A stretch of DNA of 64,000 nucleotides from Vampirovibrionales bacterium. Its GTDB lineage: Bacteria; Cyanobacteriota; Vampirovibrionia; Vampirovibrionales; Vampirovibrionaceae. A model generated the notes under the pieces. The model ran no database searches. It saw nothing but the letters and a program-made list of their open reading frames with translations, and was not told the DNA's origin. The DNA lies in NCBI GenBank assembly GCA_029866025.1, contig JARXAD010000005.1, positions 1-64,000 on the forward strand. Reading direction: 5' to 3'. The translations under genes and the position numbers were made by a program. Of the stretch, positions 27,693 to 37,262 are shown in pieces. Position 1 is the first letter of the stretch. Each line of letters starts with the position of its first letter.

Positions 27693-28387
27693 TGACTTGG
27701 GCTATTCTTTCTGCCGGGGGCAGCAGCCAGCGCTTTGGTGAAAATAAGCTGACACGTGTGTTGGGGGGAAAGCCTCTGTTGGTGTGGAGCGTAGAGACAC
27801 TGCTCTCTCATGCTGCCATTGCAGGTATGGTCATTGCAGCGCCCGAGGATTTGCAAAGCGACTATCAAGCCCTTCTTCAGCCTTTTGTAAAGTGCGAAAA
27901 ACCCGTGGTCTGGGTATCGGGCGGGAGCTCCCGCCGTGCCTCGGTGTATCAAGGCTTGCTGGCGGTACCAAACCACGTGGAAACCGTCCTCATTCACGAT
28001 GCCGCACGGCCCTTTTTGTCTCACGCCATGATTTTAGATGTCTTGGAAGGGCTGAACACTCACAACGGTGCCATTGTCGCCCTTCCTGTTGGAGACACCC
28101 TAAAGAAGGCCTCGATGAGTCACGATAAAAATCAGCCGGTGATTGGAACAACCGTGCCACGAGAAATGCTTTGGCAGGCCCAAACCCCTCAGGCCTTTAA
28201 GCGATTTGTACTTAAGCAAGCCCATGAGCTTGTGGGTAAAGACGAAACCATTACGGATGATGCGCAACTCTTGGAGCTGGCACATTTAGGGCCTGTGGCG
28301 TTGGTTCAAGGCTCTGCCCAAAACATAAAGCTCACCCATCCCAACGATTGGCCTTTGGCTGAGGCCATTGCATCCCTCCAGCCCTAG
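27692..28387 (+). CDS. ispD: 2-C-methyl-D-erythritol 4-phosphate cytidylyltransferase
   Basis: IspD attaches CMP to methylerythritol phosphate in the non-mevalonate isoprenoid pathway. The 231 residues contain the nucleotide loop LSAGGSSQRFGENK, VWVSGGSSRRASVYQGL, LIHDAARPFLS, TVPREMLWQAQTPQAF and ETITDDAQLLE. The usual Gln after the loop lysine (KQ) is replaced (KLTRV), a mild variation. The start overlaps the thiL stop (TGATG). It ends 20 bases before the convergent scpB stop. Confidence 0.94.
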   Translation: MTWAILSAGGSSQRFGENKLTRVLGGKPLLVWSVETLLSHAAIAGMVIAAPEDLQSDYQALLQPFVKCEKPVVWVSGGSSRRASVYQGLLAVPNHVETVLIHDAARPFLSHAMILDVLEGLNTHNGAIVALPVGDTLKKASMSHDKNQPVIGTTVPREMLWQAQTPQAFKRFVLKQAHELVGKDETITDDAQLLELAHLGPVALVQGSAQNIKLTHPNDWPLAEAIASLQP

Positions 28388-28406
28388 TAAATTACTCTAC
28401 TAACGT

Positions 28407-29174
28407 CTATTGAGGCAGGTTAAGAACGGAATCAGCCCCAATATCAGTGTGTGTGGCACCCATGCGCACCACAGGCTCGGTATCCGTAGCATCGGGTAGG
28501 CGAAGGGTTTTGCCTTTAACACGCTCAGGCGCTTCACCGTCCATCATGGCCAAAATGGTTTTCAACTCGTCTTTATCACCCACCAGCTTAAAGTACTCGT
28601 TAAATTTTTGAGTGACTGTTAGCTTATAGCTACGCCCCACACGATTTTTTCGAATCAGTCCTTTGGTTTGCAATTCTCGAATGGCATCGTACACGGTGCT
28701 GCCGTGGCGCTCCGCTAGCTCCGACTGCATTAGCGGCCCCTGAATGGCAATGGTGGAGAGAGTACGCACCGACAAGGCCGTGAGCTCCATGGGCAGCATC
28801 ACGTCTTGAACCAGCCGGAATTCTTCCTTAATTTGCAGCATGTACCCATCCGAATCATCAATTTCCAGCGCTGTGCCGTCACGGAAGCTATAATCCTGCA
28901 TCAGCCCCATCAAGGCTTCTTCCACAGCATCCATATCAGCGCTGGTCAGGGCCACCAAATCGGGCACTTTTAAAGGGCGGTTGGTGACAAACAAGGCGGC
29001 TTCAATAAAGCCTTTCAGCTTGGCAGGGTCAGCTACTTCCGTTGGCAACGCTCCCAAGCCGCCGTTTAGCAAAATCTTTTCTTCAGTGGTTTCTTCAACA
29101 GTTTGGGCTATCGGCACTTCAGGCCGTTCGTATTCCCAATCGTCATTGGGTTCAGGGGTGGTCGTATCCAACAT
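28407..29174 (-). CDS. scpB: Segregation and condensation protein B
   Basis: ScpB is the winged-helix kite subunit of the SMC-ScpAB condensin complex. The 255-residue protein has an acidic, disordered first 50 residues, then two winged-helix domains: KLKGFIEAALFVTNRPL and TALSVRTLSTIAIQGPLMQS followed by ELQTKGLIRKNRVGRSYKL. A C-terminal tail of about 50 residues follows. The ATG chosen has AAGGAA eight bases before it. It is the last gene of smc-scpA-scpB, 12 bases after scpA. Confidence 0.92.
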   Translation of the reverse strand: MLDTTTPEPNDDWEYERPEVPIAQTVEETTEEKILLNGGLGALPTEVADPAKLKGFIEAALFVTNRPLKVPDLVALTSADMDAVEEALMGLMQDYSFRDGTALEIDDSDGYMLQIKEEFRLVQDVMLPMELTALSVRTLSTIAIQGPLMQSELAERHGSTVYDAIRELQTKGLIRKNRVGRSYKLTVTQKFNEYFKLVGDKDELKTILAMMDGEAPERVKGKTLRLPDATDTEPVVRMGATHTDIGADSVLNLPQ

Positions 29175-29186
29175 GGTCAAATTTCC

Positions 29187-30116
29187 TTACGCAGCCTCTG
29201 TCTCAGATTCATCCACGGTACCCGACATGTCATCAGGCCCAGACACCCATAGTGTTTCATAAAAGGTGTCTTGAGAGAGTTCCACTTGATTTTGCGCCGA
29301 TAAAAACAGCAAGGCCACATAGGCGGCTATTTGGTCCAGCTGTCCTTTCTCCATGAGCTCATCCAGAGAGATTTTGGAATGGTCAGCAATAATATCCGCC
29401 AGACAGGTCTTTAGTTTAAGCACTGAGGCTTCAATAAATTCCTCGTGGGCTAGGTCTTCAATTTGTTTCGCGTTCAATCGGCTGATGGCGCCCATGCGCC
29501 GGGCTTCTACTTGGGCCATTTGGCGTTTCAGGCGTACTCGATCTTCCAGAGCTTCCACCTTTTTTAGCTCTAGGATAAGGTCGGATAGGGTCACGGGACG
29601 AATGCGGGCTTCTTTGGTGCTGCTGCGGCGGGCAATCAGTTCTTCGGGGCCGTTGTAGGGAATCATGGCTTTAAAAAAGCTGGAAAGACTATCATCCCCT
29701 GAGTCTTCGAGCGGGCCATCATCAAAGCCCCAGTTGTCCCCATAGCCATTTAAGTCGTCGGGCACATCCAATTGCTGGATGGCGGCTAAATAATCTTGCC
29801 CCGATAGCAAATCCGACTTGATACGTAGCAAAATGGCTAGGTACAGCAAGGTTTTACCCGTTACCTGCAAGGCAGAGTCTTGCAAACGCCCCACGGCTTT
29901 TAAATACTCATCCGCCAGTTGGGTTAAATCAATGTCCCACGGGTTAATTTTACCGCTGCGGGCCAAATCCAGCAAAATATCCAAGGCATCTTGAGGGGGC
30001 TCGTTGGCTTCCGTAAAAGCGGCCAGCAGTTCATGGGCGCTGGTGGCATGCTTGTAAAAGCCAGCGTTGTGGGCTGGCTTCGGGTCGGTATCCACAGTGA
30101 GAAGTGTTTGAGACAA
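29187..30116 (-). CDS. scpA: Segregation and condensation protein A
   Basis: ScpA is the kleisin that bridges the SMC head domains. In 309 residues it shows the N-terminal helical region DALDILLDLARSGKINPWDI followed by LTQLADEYLKAV, the LLYLAILLRIKSDLL segment and a C-terminal winged helix (FIEASVLKLKTCLADII to VALLFLSAQNQVEL). A spacer of about 60 residues between the domains is rich in Asp and Gly. The start is a TTG with weak ribosome-site support. It sits between smc and scpB with gaps of 26 and 12 bases. Confidence 0.9.
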   Translation of the reverse strand: MSQTLLTVDTDPKPAHNAGFYKHATSAHELLAAFTEANEPPQDALDILLDLARSGKINPWDIDLTQLADEYLKAVGRLQDSALQVTGKTLLYLAILLRIKSDLLSGQDYLAAIQQLDVPDDLNGYGDNWGFDDGPLEDSGDDSLSSFFKAMIPYNGPEELIARRSSTKEARIRPVTLSDLILELKKVEALEDRVRLKRQMAQVEARRMGAISRLNAKQIEDLAHEEFIEASVLKLKTCLADIIADHSKISLDELMEKGQLDQIAAYVALLFLSAQNQVELSQDTFYETLWVSGPDDMSGTVDESETEAA

Positions 30117-30142
30117 GGGCTAAACTCTGTCAGGGAGAAATA

Positions 30143-33100
30143 CTAAGAGGCTTTGGCCACAAGGGGCTCCTGCTTCGTTGATTTGCGAGAGGTGGGCGCA
30201 TCGATTTCATCGGCCAGATGATGATTTACTACTTCGGCTCGAATGCGAATGCCCGTGACGTGGGTTTTACCACCGGGCTTTTGGGTCACACCAATGGTGC
30301 GTTGTGATCGCTCAATCATGGGTTTGCGCAGCGATACCACCAAGAACTGAGAAGCCTTCTGGGATTCTTGCACCACCATGTTGGCCAGCTTTTCCACGTT
30401 AATGCCGTCCAAGTTCATGTCCACCTCGTCCAGTGCGTAGAAAGGGGCGGGCATGGTGCGCTGCAAGGCAAACACAAAGGCCAAGCTGGTAAGGGATTTT
30501 TCCCCGCCGCTCATGGCCTCAATGCGCTGCATTTTCTTGCCTCTGGGGCGGGCCATTAGGGTCATACCGCTGTTGAGGGGGTCTTCGGGGTTAGAAAGGG
30601 TCAGGTGCCCGTCGCCATCGGCCAGGGTTTCAAAAATAGTGCGGAAATGGCCATCAATTTCATCAAAGGCTTTGCGGAAAGATGCCTTTTTCAGCTCTTC
30701 GTAGCCGGAGATTCGGATTTGAATGGCTTGGGATTCATCGCTGAGGGTTTGGATTTTTTCGGCCAGTTCCCCTTTGCGTTCTGCCACCGAGTCATAATCC
30801 GTGATGGCACGCATGTTTACGGGCTCTAAAGCCGTCATGCGTTTTTCCAGTTTCTCTACCTGCTGCTGAATCTCGGCTTCGCTGGGCAGGTTGGCCTCAT
30901 TGCCAGCGGTTTCTAAGGTTTCAGGATGCAGCGCCATCCAATCCACGGCAGCCACTACCTCGACTTCTGAGGAAGGAGCGTCGGGTGTTGTTGATCCGTC
31001 GGTTGTTTGAGTGTTTTGCTCTGCCAAGCCTTGGTTCACTTGTACCAGTAGTAATTGGCGGGCTTCCACCACTTGGGGTTGTAGTTCTCGGCGACGGGTA
31101 TCGTAGGCTAGCAGTTGCTCTGCCAGTTGATTCACGTCGCGTTCCAAGCCACCCTTGGCTTTTTCCTCTTCGATGAGTTGGTTTTGAACCGCATCGCGTT
31201 CGGCCTGAAGGTGCTTCAATTCGTGGTCCAATTCCAGCGATTGGGCTTCAAGCCCTTTCAGTTGCTGCTCTGTGAGTTGAATTTCTTCTTGAGCATCCTC
31301 AATACCTTTGGCGAGGGCTTTGTTTGAGGCTTCGACTTCTTGTAGACGCTGCTCGTATTCGCCAATACCCACTTGCTGGTATTCGCGCTCCATGGTTTTG
31401 CCTTGAATGTCTGTTTGCACGTTGCGCATTTGGCTGTCGTAGTAATCCATTTGAAATTTCACATCCGACATGGCCTGTTGCAGCTTGGCTAAATCGGCAG
31501 TGGGCAATTTGGCATCCAGGGCATCGCGTTGCGCCAAAAGGCCTTGCACCAAGGCTTGGTGTTCGGCCAGCTTCTGCTGCTTGCGTTCAAAGGTTTGGCG
31601 CATAAAGGCCAAAGAACTGTCTTTTTCGTCAGCGTCCACTGCTTTGGGAAGCTGTGCCAGTTGTTGTTGAATAGCCTTCAAGGTTGCTTTAGCATCCGCC
31701 AACTGAGCATTGATTTCAGCACGCTCGTGCTTTAGGGCTTCCAGCAAAAGGCTCAGGCGATCCACCAATTCGGTGGCGGCCTTTTTTTGAGTGGCCGCCT
31801 TGGTTGCAGCAATTTTGGCCACTTCGATATCATCGGCCAAACGCTTGGTGGCCGATAAGCGCCCTTGCGACTTGGTAGGCAGAGAGCCCCCCGTCATGGC
31901 CCCGGATTTTTCCAGCAACTCGCCGTCCATGGTCACCATGCGGTATTGGCGAAGCAGTGGTCTTGCGGCATCCAGGCTTTCCACCACCAGTGTATCGCCC
32001 AAAGCGTAGGCAAAGGCATCGGTAAAGCGGCTGTCATAGCGAATCAGGTTAATGGCGTAATCCACCAAGCCGGCCACGCGGGGCAAGGGCGGCAACCGTC
32101 TTGCTGGCTGAAGTTTATTAAGAGGTAGCAAGGTGGCACGACCGCCCCGCTGCTGTTTTAAGTACTCAATGGCATCCGATGCGACGCGATCGTCTTGCAC
32201 TACAACGTTTTGCACGCGGCCACCCAGTGCCACTTCAATAGCAGTGGCGCTGTCGCCATCTACTTCGGCCAGTTCACCCAATGGGCCATGAACACCGCTA
32301 ATGTTGGCGGCCATAATCATTTCCACAGGGCGGGCGTAGTTCATTTCTTGGTAAGCGCGCTGTTGGGCATCCAACTGCATGAGGGTCCCACTGGCCTTGG
32401 CAAAGCCATCGGTGGCTTTGTTCAGTTCGGCTTGCGCTTGAGAAAAAGCTTCGCCGTTGCGCTGAATATCGCTTTCAATGGTGGATAATTTGGCGCTTAA
32501 CGGGGTAATTTTCTCTAATAGTTGAGCTTCTTCCGCTTGCAAAGTGGTACGTTGCTGGGCAGCGTTGCTTTGCTGAGACTGCTGCAATTCGGTTTCCATC
32601 TGGCGGCGATTGACCTCAGATTCGAGGGTCATCAATTCTCGCTGCAGGGCTGAGAGGGCATCTTCGGCTTCGCGTAAGGTATCGCGCAGTTCGTTGCGCT
32701 GCACGCCCAACTCACCAGTACTGGCCGTCAAACGGTCCATTTTGGCTTGATGGGTTTGGTATTGGGTGGCTTCCGCATCGTAGAGTGGTTTTAGCTCGGC
32801 CAGCTGTTGTTGCAGCGTGGCCAAGGTGGCTTCCATCCCATCAATGGATTCTTTGTGGCGGGCAATGGAGGCCTGAACGGTGGCGGTTTGTTGGGTATTT
32901 TCGGCAATTTTTTGCTGATTAAAAGCAATGGTGTCTTGTTTGCGGGCCATATGGCCCTTGAGGCTTTCCATTTGGCTGCGCAGGGCAATGTGCTGGTCTT
33001 CACCCTTTTGCTTTACCGCTTCAGAAGCACTTCGGAGGGCTTCGCGGGTAGCCAATACCTGTTGCTCTAAGGTGTTCAGTTGCTGACGGATGATTTTTTG

Positions 33101-33916
33101 TCGAATAATCGCCTCGGCGCGGTTGGCTTCGGTGGCTTCCAAGGCTTTACGGGTGTCCACAAAACGGGCGGCCAGTCGTTTGGTTTCCCAACCGTGTTTT
33201 TGGCGCTTGAGTTTTTGGTAGGTGAGGGCGGTTTTTCGCTCGTCGGCCAATTGGGCCAAGCGGCCTTCAATTTCTTGCAGCAACACGCTGTTGCGGTCCA
33301 CATTTTCCGCCGTTTTTTCCATTTCCTTTTTGGCTTGATCAATTTTGCGATCAAAATCGGCGACACCAGCAATTTCATCAATAATTTTGCGCCGTTCCAT
33401 GGGCGACATGTTGACGAAGCCCTGCACGTCGCCTTGCATCATCACGTTAAAGCTTCCGGGAGACACGTGATACCGCCCCAGTACGTCGTGTATTTCTGTC
33501 AGGGTCGAGCTGCGTCCGTTCATTAAATACTGGCTTTGGGGACCACTGCTGGTCACCTTGATCTTCCGCGTGACTTGCAGGGTGGTGCCTTCCGTCAGTG
33601 GATCGCTGTCACTAGCCCCTTCAACACGGTCACCTAAAAAACCTACAGGCAAAGCGGCTTCATGCTCATCGCGCTGAAAGGTAATGGTGACTTCGCAGGA
33701 TTTGCGTTGGCTGTGGTGGTTAATGAGGTCGGTTAGCTTTTCTGCCCGCATGGTGCGAGAGGTGGACAAGCCCAGACAGAACAAAATGCTATCAATAATG
33801 TTACTTTTGCCCGAGCCATTGGGCCCCGAAATGGTGGTAAAGCCTTTTTCAAAAGGAATCACCGTTTTTCCGGAGAAGGACTTGAAGTTATCAATGACGA
33901 TTTCGCAAATGTGCAT
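30143..33916 (-). CDS. smc: Chromosome segregation protein SMC
   Basis: SMC is the ATP-driven motor of bacterial condensin. The 1257 residues show the N-terminal Walker A G31-PNGSGKS, two long coiled-coil arms, a hinge domain around residues 520-665 (PLGELAEVDGDSATAIEVAL), the ABC signature MSGGEKSLTSLAFVFAL and Walker B FYALDEVDMNLD. It is slightly longer than the usual 1150-1200, partly from a low-complexity linker (NTQTTDGSTTPDAPSSEVEV) in the descending arm. It is the first gene of smc-scpA-scpB. The upstream intergenic region is shared with a divergent peptidase gene. Confidence 0.97.
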   Translation of the reverse strand: MHICEIVIDNFKSFSGKTVIPFEKGFTTISGPNGSGKSNIIDSILFCLGLSTSRTMRAEKLTDLINHHSQRKSCEVTITFQRDEHEAALPVGFLGDRVEGASDSDPLTEGTTLQVTRKIKVTSSGPQSQYLMNGRSSTLTEIHDVLGRYHVSPGSFNVMMQGDVQGFVNMSPMERRKIIDEIAGVADFDRKIDQAKKEMEKTAENVDRNSVLLQEIEGRLAQLADERKTALTYQKLKRQKHGWETKRLAARFVDTRKALEATEANRAEAIIRQKIIRQQLNTLEQQVLATREALRSASEAVKQKGEDQHIALRSQMESLKGHMARKQDTIAFNQQKIAENTQQTATVQASIARHKESIDGMEATLATLQQQLAELKPLYDAEATQYQTHQAKMDRLTASTGELGVQRNELRDTLREAEDALSALQRELMTLESEVNRRQMETELQQSQQSNAAQQRTTLQAEEAQLLEKITPLSAKLSTIESDIQRNGEAFSQAQAELNKATDGFAKASGTLMQLDAQQRAYQEMNYARPVEMIMAANISGVHGPLGELAEVDGDSATAIEVALGGRVQNVVVQDDRVASDAIEYLKQQRGGRATLLPLNKLQPARRLPPLPRVAGLVDYAINLIRYDSRFTDAFAYALGDTLVVESLDAARPLLRQYRMVTMDGELLEKSGAMTGGSLPTKSQGRLSATKRLADDIEVAKIAATKAATQKKAATELVDRLSLLLEALKHERAEINAQLADAKATLKAIQQQLAQLPKAVDADEKDSSLAFMRQTFERKQQKLAEHQALVQGLLAQRDALDAKLPTADLAKLQQAMSDVKFQMDYYDSQMRNVQTDIQGKTMEREYQQVGIGEYEQRLQEVEASNKALAKGIEDAQEEIQLTEQQLKGLEAQSLELDHELKHLQAERDAVQNQLIEEEKAKGGLERDVNQLAEQLLAYDTRRRELQPQVVEARQLLLVQVNQGLAEQNTQTTDGSTTPDAPSSEVEVVAAVDWMALHPETLETAGNEANLPSEAEIQQQVEKLEKRMTALEPVNMRAITDYDSVAERKGELAEKIQTLSDESQAIQIRISGYEELKKASFRKAFDEIDGHFRTIFETLADGDGHLTLSNPEDPLNSGMTLMARPRGKKMQRIEAMSGGEKSLTSLAFVFALQRTMPAPFYALDEVDMNLDGINVEKLANMVVQESQKASQFLVVSLRKPMIERSQRTIGVTQKPGGKTHVTGIRIRAEVVNHHLADEIDAPTSRKSTKQEPLVAKAS

Positions 33917-34274
33917 GCAGAAGCCAAAAAGCTAGAACAATAGAGGGAAGTTTTTTGCCAACAAGATTGCCCCTAACGTTGGGAAGAGACAACCATGGAA
34001 AGAGGCACCAAATCACTATCTTACAACGGGTGTTGCCATTGGACTACCTAAATCCCGACCAAAATAGTGCCAAAATCCTCACTTGTTACGTTAGTCATTT
34101 AATTGTTGAGCATTTGTGGTGTGTCTCGTTGGCAACAATAGTGTCAGGGTTTGACTATTATTAAACGCCATTTGGCGTCTCCTGTGCTGAGTCGATTGAG
34201 TTTTTCGGCGTCATCCGCTATGGTGAAGGGACTGTCACTGTTTTTCTGCTGTTTTTGGAGCGTTGCCTTTTTCT
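33917..34274. other. Divergent intergenic region, smc / M16 peptidase
   Basis: These 358 bases must carry promoters for both smc and the peptidase gene. An inverted pair TTGCCAAC/GTTGGCAA lies about 170 bases apart, too far to be a simple operator. No gene, RNA or clear promoter can be supported; a 69-codon frame inside looks non-coding. Confidence 0.4.
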
Positions 34275-35681
34275 ATGACCACTGCCACCCTGCCTACCCG
34301 CATTGCAAAAGAAGCCTTCCACATCCCCTTTGGGGAGCATCCCGCCACGTTGGCGCGTTACAGCAATGGCTACACCTTCATCCTGGTGCCCAAATCTGGG
34401 GGGGTGTTTAACATCAGCACTTGGGTGCGAACGGGTTCCATTCACGAAACCGACGTGAACAGCGGTATTAGCCACTTTTTAGAGCATTTGATGTTTAAAG
34501 GAACTGAGCGCTTTGCTCCCGGCGTGTTTGACCGAGAAATGGAAAGCATGGGCGCCATTATTAATGCTGCCACGTGGAAAGATTTTACCTTTTACTACAT
34601 TACCGGGCCCAACCTGAAGGTGGTGCCTGAAGGACAAGTATTACCTTTTCCCAAAGCGCTGGACATGCACGCCGATATGATGACAGGCGCCGCCTTGCCC
34701 GATGATGAGATTGGCCCAGCGTATAATCCCGAAACCGAAGTGCCCGAAACCAAGCGAGAACGCGGCGTGGTGATTGAAGAAATTGGCATGCGGGATGACC
34801 AGCCTTGGACGAAGGTGTACAACGCCTTAAACACCATGATGTATCCCGACGGCCATCCGTATCGCCGCGATGTGATTGGCACCCGCCACATTGTGGGAAC
34901 CATTCCTCGCGACAGCATTGTGAGCTACCACCAGCAGTGGTACAACCCTAGCCAGTTTATTACGGTGGTGGTGGGTGATTTTGACTTTGACACCTTGGAA
35001 TCCCAAGTATTAGAGGCTTTCCATAAAATTCCTGCCCCTACCGGCAACCAAAATGGTCCTACATCGGAAGGGGTGTGGCAGCAGTGGGGCGATTGCACCT
35101 TCCCCACAGAAGAACGTTTTGCTACCCGCACCTCAGAAGTCACCACCACTTTCTTTATTCAGGCCTACCACGGACCCAAAGCCGCCAATCTGAAAGATTC
35201 CATTGCACTGGACGTGGCCGCTACGGTGTTGGGCGGTGGCCTCAGTTCGCGTTTCCATCAAACCCTGGTAGAACAGTTGGATCCGCCGGAATTTAGCTTT
35301 GTGAGTTGTGGCCAGTACCAGTTTAAGCTGGGCAACGTGTTCTTTATTCAAGGCAACGTGGTGATTCCTGAGGCCAAGGCTTCCATTGAGCGTGTGCAAA
35401 GTCTCATGAATGACGTTTTGACGGCCAATCCGCTAACGGAAGCCGAATGCCAGCGAGTGATTAAAAAAATGCGTGCCAGCTTTGCCGAAACCAGCGAAAC
35501 CGCCAGCGGCATTGCTGATGCCATTGGGGAAAGCCTGACGGTGACCGACGGGTTGGATTACTACCTGCATTACATGGATACCTTAAATACTTTAACGGCA
35601 GCGGATATTAATGCGGCGGTGCAAACCTATTTGCGCTCCGATCAAGCGTACCTCTCGTTACTAGAGCCTGAAGAAGGCTAA
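34275..35681 (+). CDS. M16 family zinc metallopeptidase, active subunit
   Basis: This 468-residue insulinase-family protein carries the inverted zinc motif H67-FLE-H71 and the third ligand Glu in GVVIEEIG about 80 residues on, so it should be catalytically active. Two M16 domains are present. An Asp/Glu-rich insert precedes the third ligand (EIGPAYNPETEVPETKRERG). No signal peptide is evident. The ATG at MTTATLP was preferred over an upstream TTG. The next gene is an inactive paralogue, matching the known active/inactive M16B heterodimers. Confidence 0.92.
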   Translation: MTTATLPTRIAKEAFHIPFGEHPATLARYSNGYTFILVPKSGGVFNISTWVRTGSIHETDVNSGISHFLEHLMFKGTERFAPGVFDREMESMGAIINAATWKDFTFYYITGPNLKVVPEGQVLPFPKALDMHADMMTGAALPDDEIGPAYNPETEVPETKRERGVVIEEIGMRDDQPWTKVYNALNTMMYPDGHPYRRDVIGTRHIVGTIPRDSIVSYHQQWYNPSQFITVVVGDFDFDTLESQVLEAFHKIPAPTGNQNGPTSEGVWQQWGDCTFPTEERFATRTSEVTTTFFIQAYHGPKAANLKDSIALDVAATVLGGGLSSRFHQTLVEQLDPPEFSFVSCGQYQFKLGNVFFIQGNVVIPEAKASIERVQSLMNDVLTANPLTEAECQRVIKKMRASFAETSETASGIADAIGESLTVTDGLDYYLHYMDTLNTLTAADINAAVQTYLRSDQAYLSLLEPEEG

Positions 35682-35743
35682 GACATTGGTGACGTTTTTA
35701 AATCTATTTTTTTGGTTTTGAATGTGGAAAGTGTAAATCTCTT

Positions 35744-37039
35744 ATGACACCCTCTATTGCTGTCCCTTCGGCCTTAAAATCCGGTCTTACCGCTGTAGAA
35801 CCATCTACCCTAAGCAATGGCATGCAGCTAGCATGGTTGCCGCAGGCCAATGCGCCTCGCTTGGCCCTTAATTTCTTTTTACCAGGCGGAAACCTCATTG
35901 ATGGCAAGCCAGGTCTGTCGGATTTGGTGGATCGCTTGTTGCTAAAGGGTACCGATACGCGCAGCCAAGAACAGATTGCTGAACTGCTGGATGGCTCATC
36001 GTTGGAACTGGACATTGATACCCGTCGTGATTCCACGATTTTGAGCGCCGTACTATTGCCCGAAGACTTGGACGAAAGCCTCGAACTCATCCAGGATCTG
36101 ATGTACCACGCCACCTTGGCGGATTACGACAAAGAAAAGCAGCAAATGGCGGGTGAAATTCAAATGGAGCTGGATTCTCCCCAGTCTCGCGCCAGTGATT
36201 TGCTCATCCGGACCGTGTTTGGAGGCACCCCCTATGGTGTGACTAGCACTGTGTTTTTAGAGAGCATGGACGCCTTGAGTAGCCTAGAGCCTTTGCGTGA
36301 ACATTATTTTGGCGCCTATCGCCCCGAGCGTATGGTGGTTTCTGCCAGTGGTCCCATCAGCGGCGACGTGTTGGCCAAAAAACTGGAAGCCCATTTCCCC
36401 AAGCGGGGTGTGGGTCAATCTCTCACGGTGTCTGATGCCACTCAAAAAGCCTTGCGGGCCCATACCATTTCCACCAGCAAGCTGGTGAACGTGGTCAAGG
36501 ATGATTCGGCCCAAGCCCATATTTACAAGGCGTGGATGGCGCCACCCGTGGACAGCGATGACACTTACTCCATCAGCGTGATGAACACCCTGTTTGGCGG
36601 CGCTGGGCTGAGTGCTCGGTTGTTTTTAGAGCTGCGCGACAAGCAAGGTTTGGCTTACAGCGTTCGCAGCAGCTTTGATGCCTACCGTTACAGTGGTTTG
36701 TACAAAATTTACATTGGTACCGAACCCAGCAATAAAGATAAATGTTTGGTGGGCTTTGAAACCGAGTGTGGCAAACTGATTAACGAGTTAGTAAGTGCCC
36801 AAGAACTGGCGGAAACCAAAACCAATATACTGGGCCGCCGCCAAGTGTTTTTAGAAACCAGCAGCCAGTGGGCGGCATATGTAGGCGGCAGTTTGGCCCA
36901 AGGGCGCACGCTAGCTCAGTTGGCAGAATACGAAGATCGGATTTTGTCCGTGACTTCGGCTGATATTCAGCGCGTATCTCAGCAGATTTTTAATTCTCCC
37001 AGTGTCATTTCCATTGTGGGGCCTAGCAGTATTTTTTAG
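35744..37039 (+). CDS. M16 family peptidase-like protein, inactive subunit
   Basis: The 431 residues align with the M16 fold (LPGGNLIDGKPGLSDLVDRLLLKGT), but the HxxEH zinc motif is absent: the equivalent position reads LVDRLLLKG. The C-terminal domain keeps the substrate-binding Arg/Tyr region (RLFLELRDKQGLAYSVRSSF). Such inactive subunits pair with an active partner and shape the substrate chamber. The gene follows the active subunit by 62 bases, close enough to share a transcript. Confidence 0.9.
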   Translation: MTPSIAVPSALKSGLTAVEPSTLSNGMQLAWLPQANAPRLALNFFLPGGNLIDGKPGLSDLVDRLLLKGTDTRSQEQIAELLDGSSLELDIDTRRDSTILSAVLLPEDLDESLELIQDLMYHATLADYDKEKQQMAGEIQMELDSPQSRASDLLIRTVFGGTPYGVTSTVFLESMDALSSLEPLREHYFGAYRPERMVVSASGPISGDVLAKKLEAHFPKRGVGQSLTVSDATQKALRAHTISTSKLVNVVKDDSAQAHIYKAWMAPPVDSDDTYSISVMNTLFGGAGLSARLFLELRDKQGLAYSVRSSFDAYRYSGLYKIYIGTEPSNKDKCLVGFETECGKLINELVSAQELAETKTNILGRRQVFLETSSQWAAYVGGSLAQGRTLAQLAEYEDRILSVTSADIQRVSQQIFNSPSVISIVGPSSIF

Positions 37040-37229
37040 AGCCATATGGCCCTAAATCTACTGGCAATGGGCGTCATCTTTAACTGCAACTGATATTGAC
37101 GCGTTATCAAGAATAAATAATCACGTCTTGGCGTAGCTAATGCTGGCTGCATGGTAAGCCATGCAACCCAAACCCACCTCCCAAAGTCACACGATTCCAG
37201 AAAATTTTTAAGTGTTTACGCTTTGCGCA

Positions 37230-37247
37230 ATAACTTGCGCAAGTTAT
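37230..37247. repeat. 18-bp perfect palindrome with overlapping TTGCGCAA repeat
   Basis: The 18-base sequence ATAACTTGCGCAAGTTAT is its own reverse complement. A second TTGCGCAA lies just before it (37223-37230), 12 bases from the copy within it. The site lies between convergent genes, where an intrinsic terminator would be expected, but no T run follows. Confidence 0.6.
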
Positions 37248-37262
37248 AAAGGCGCCTTGGCG

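Noticed and set aside
30368-33935. Many plus-strand frames opposite smc
   Set aside because: They mirror the codon pattern of smc and have no independent start signals.
33955-34164. 69-codon frame between smc and the M16 gene
   Set aside because: No ribosome site and no protein-like pattern.
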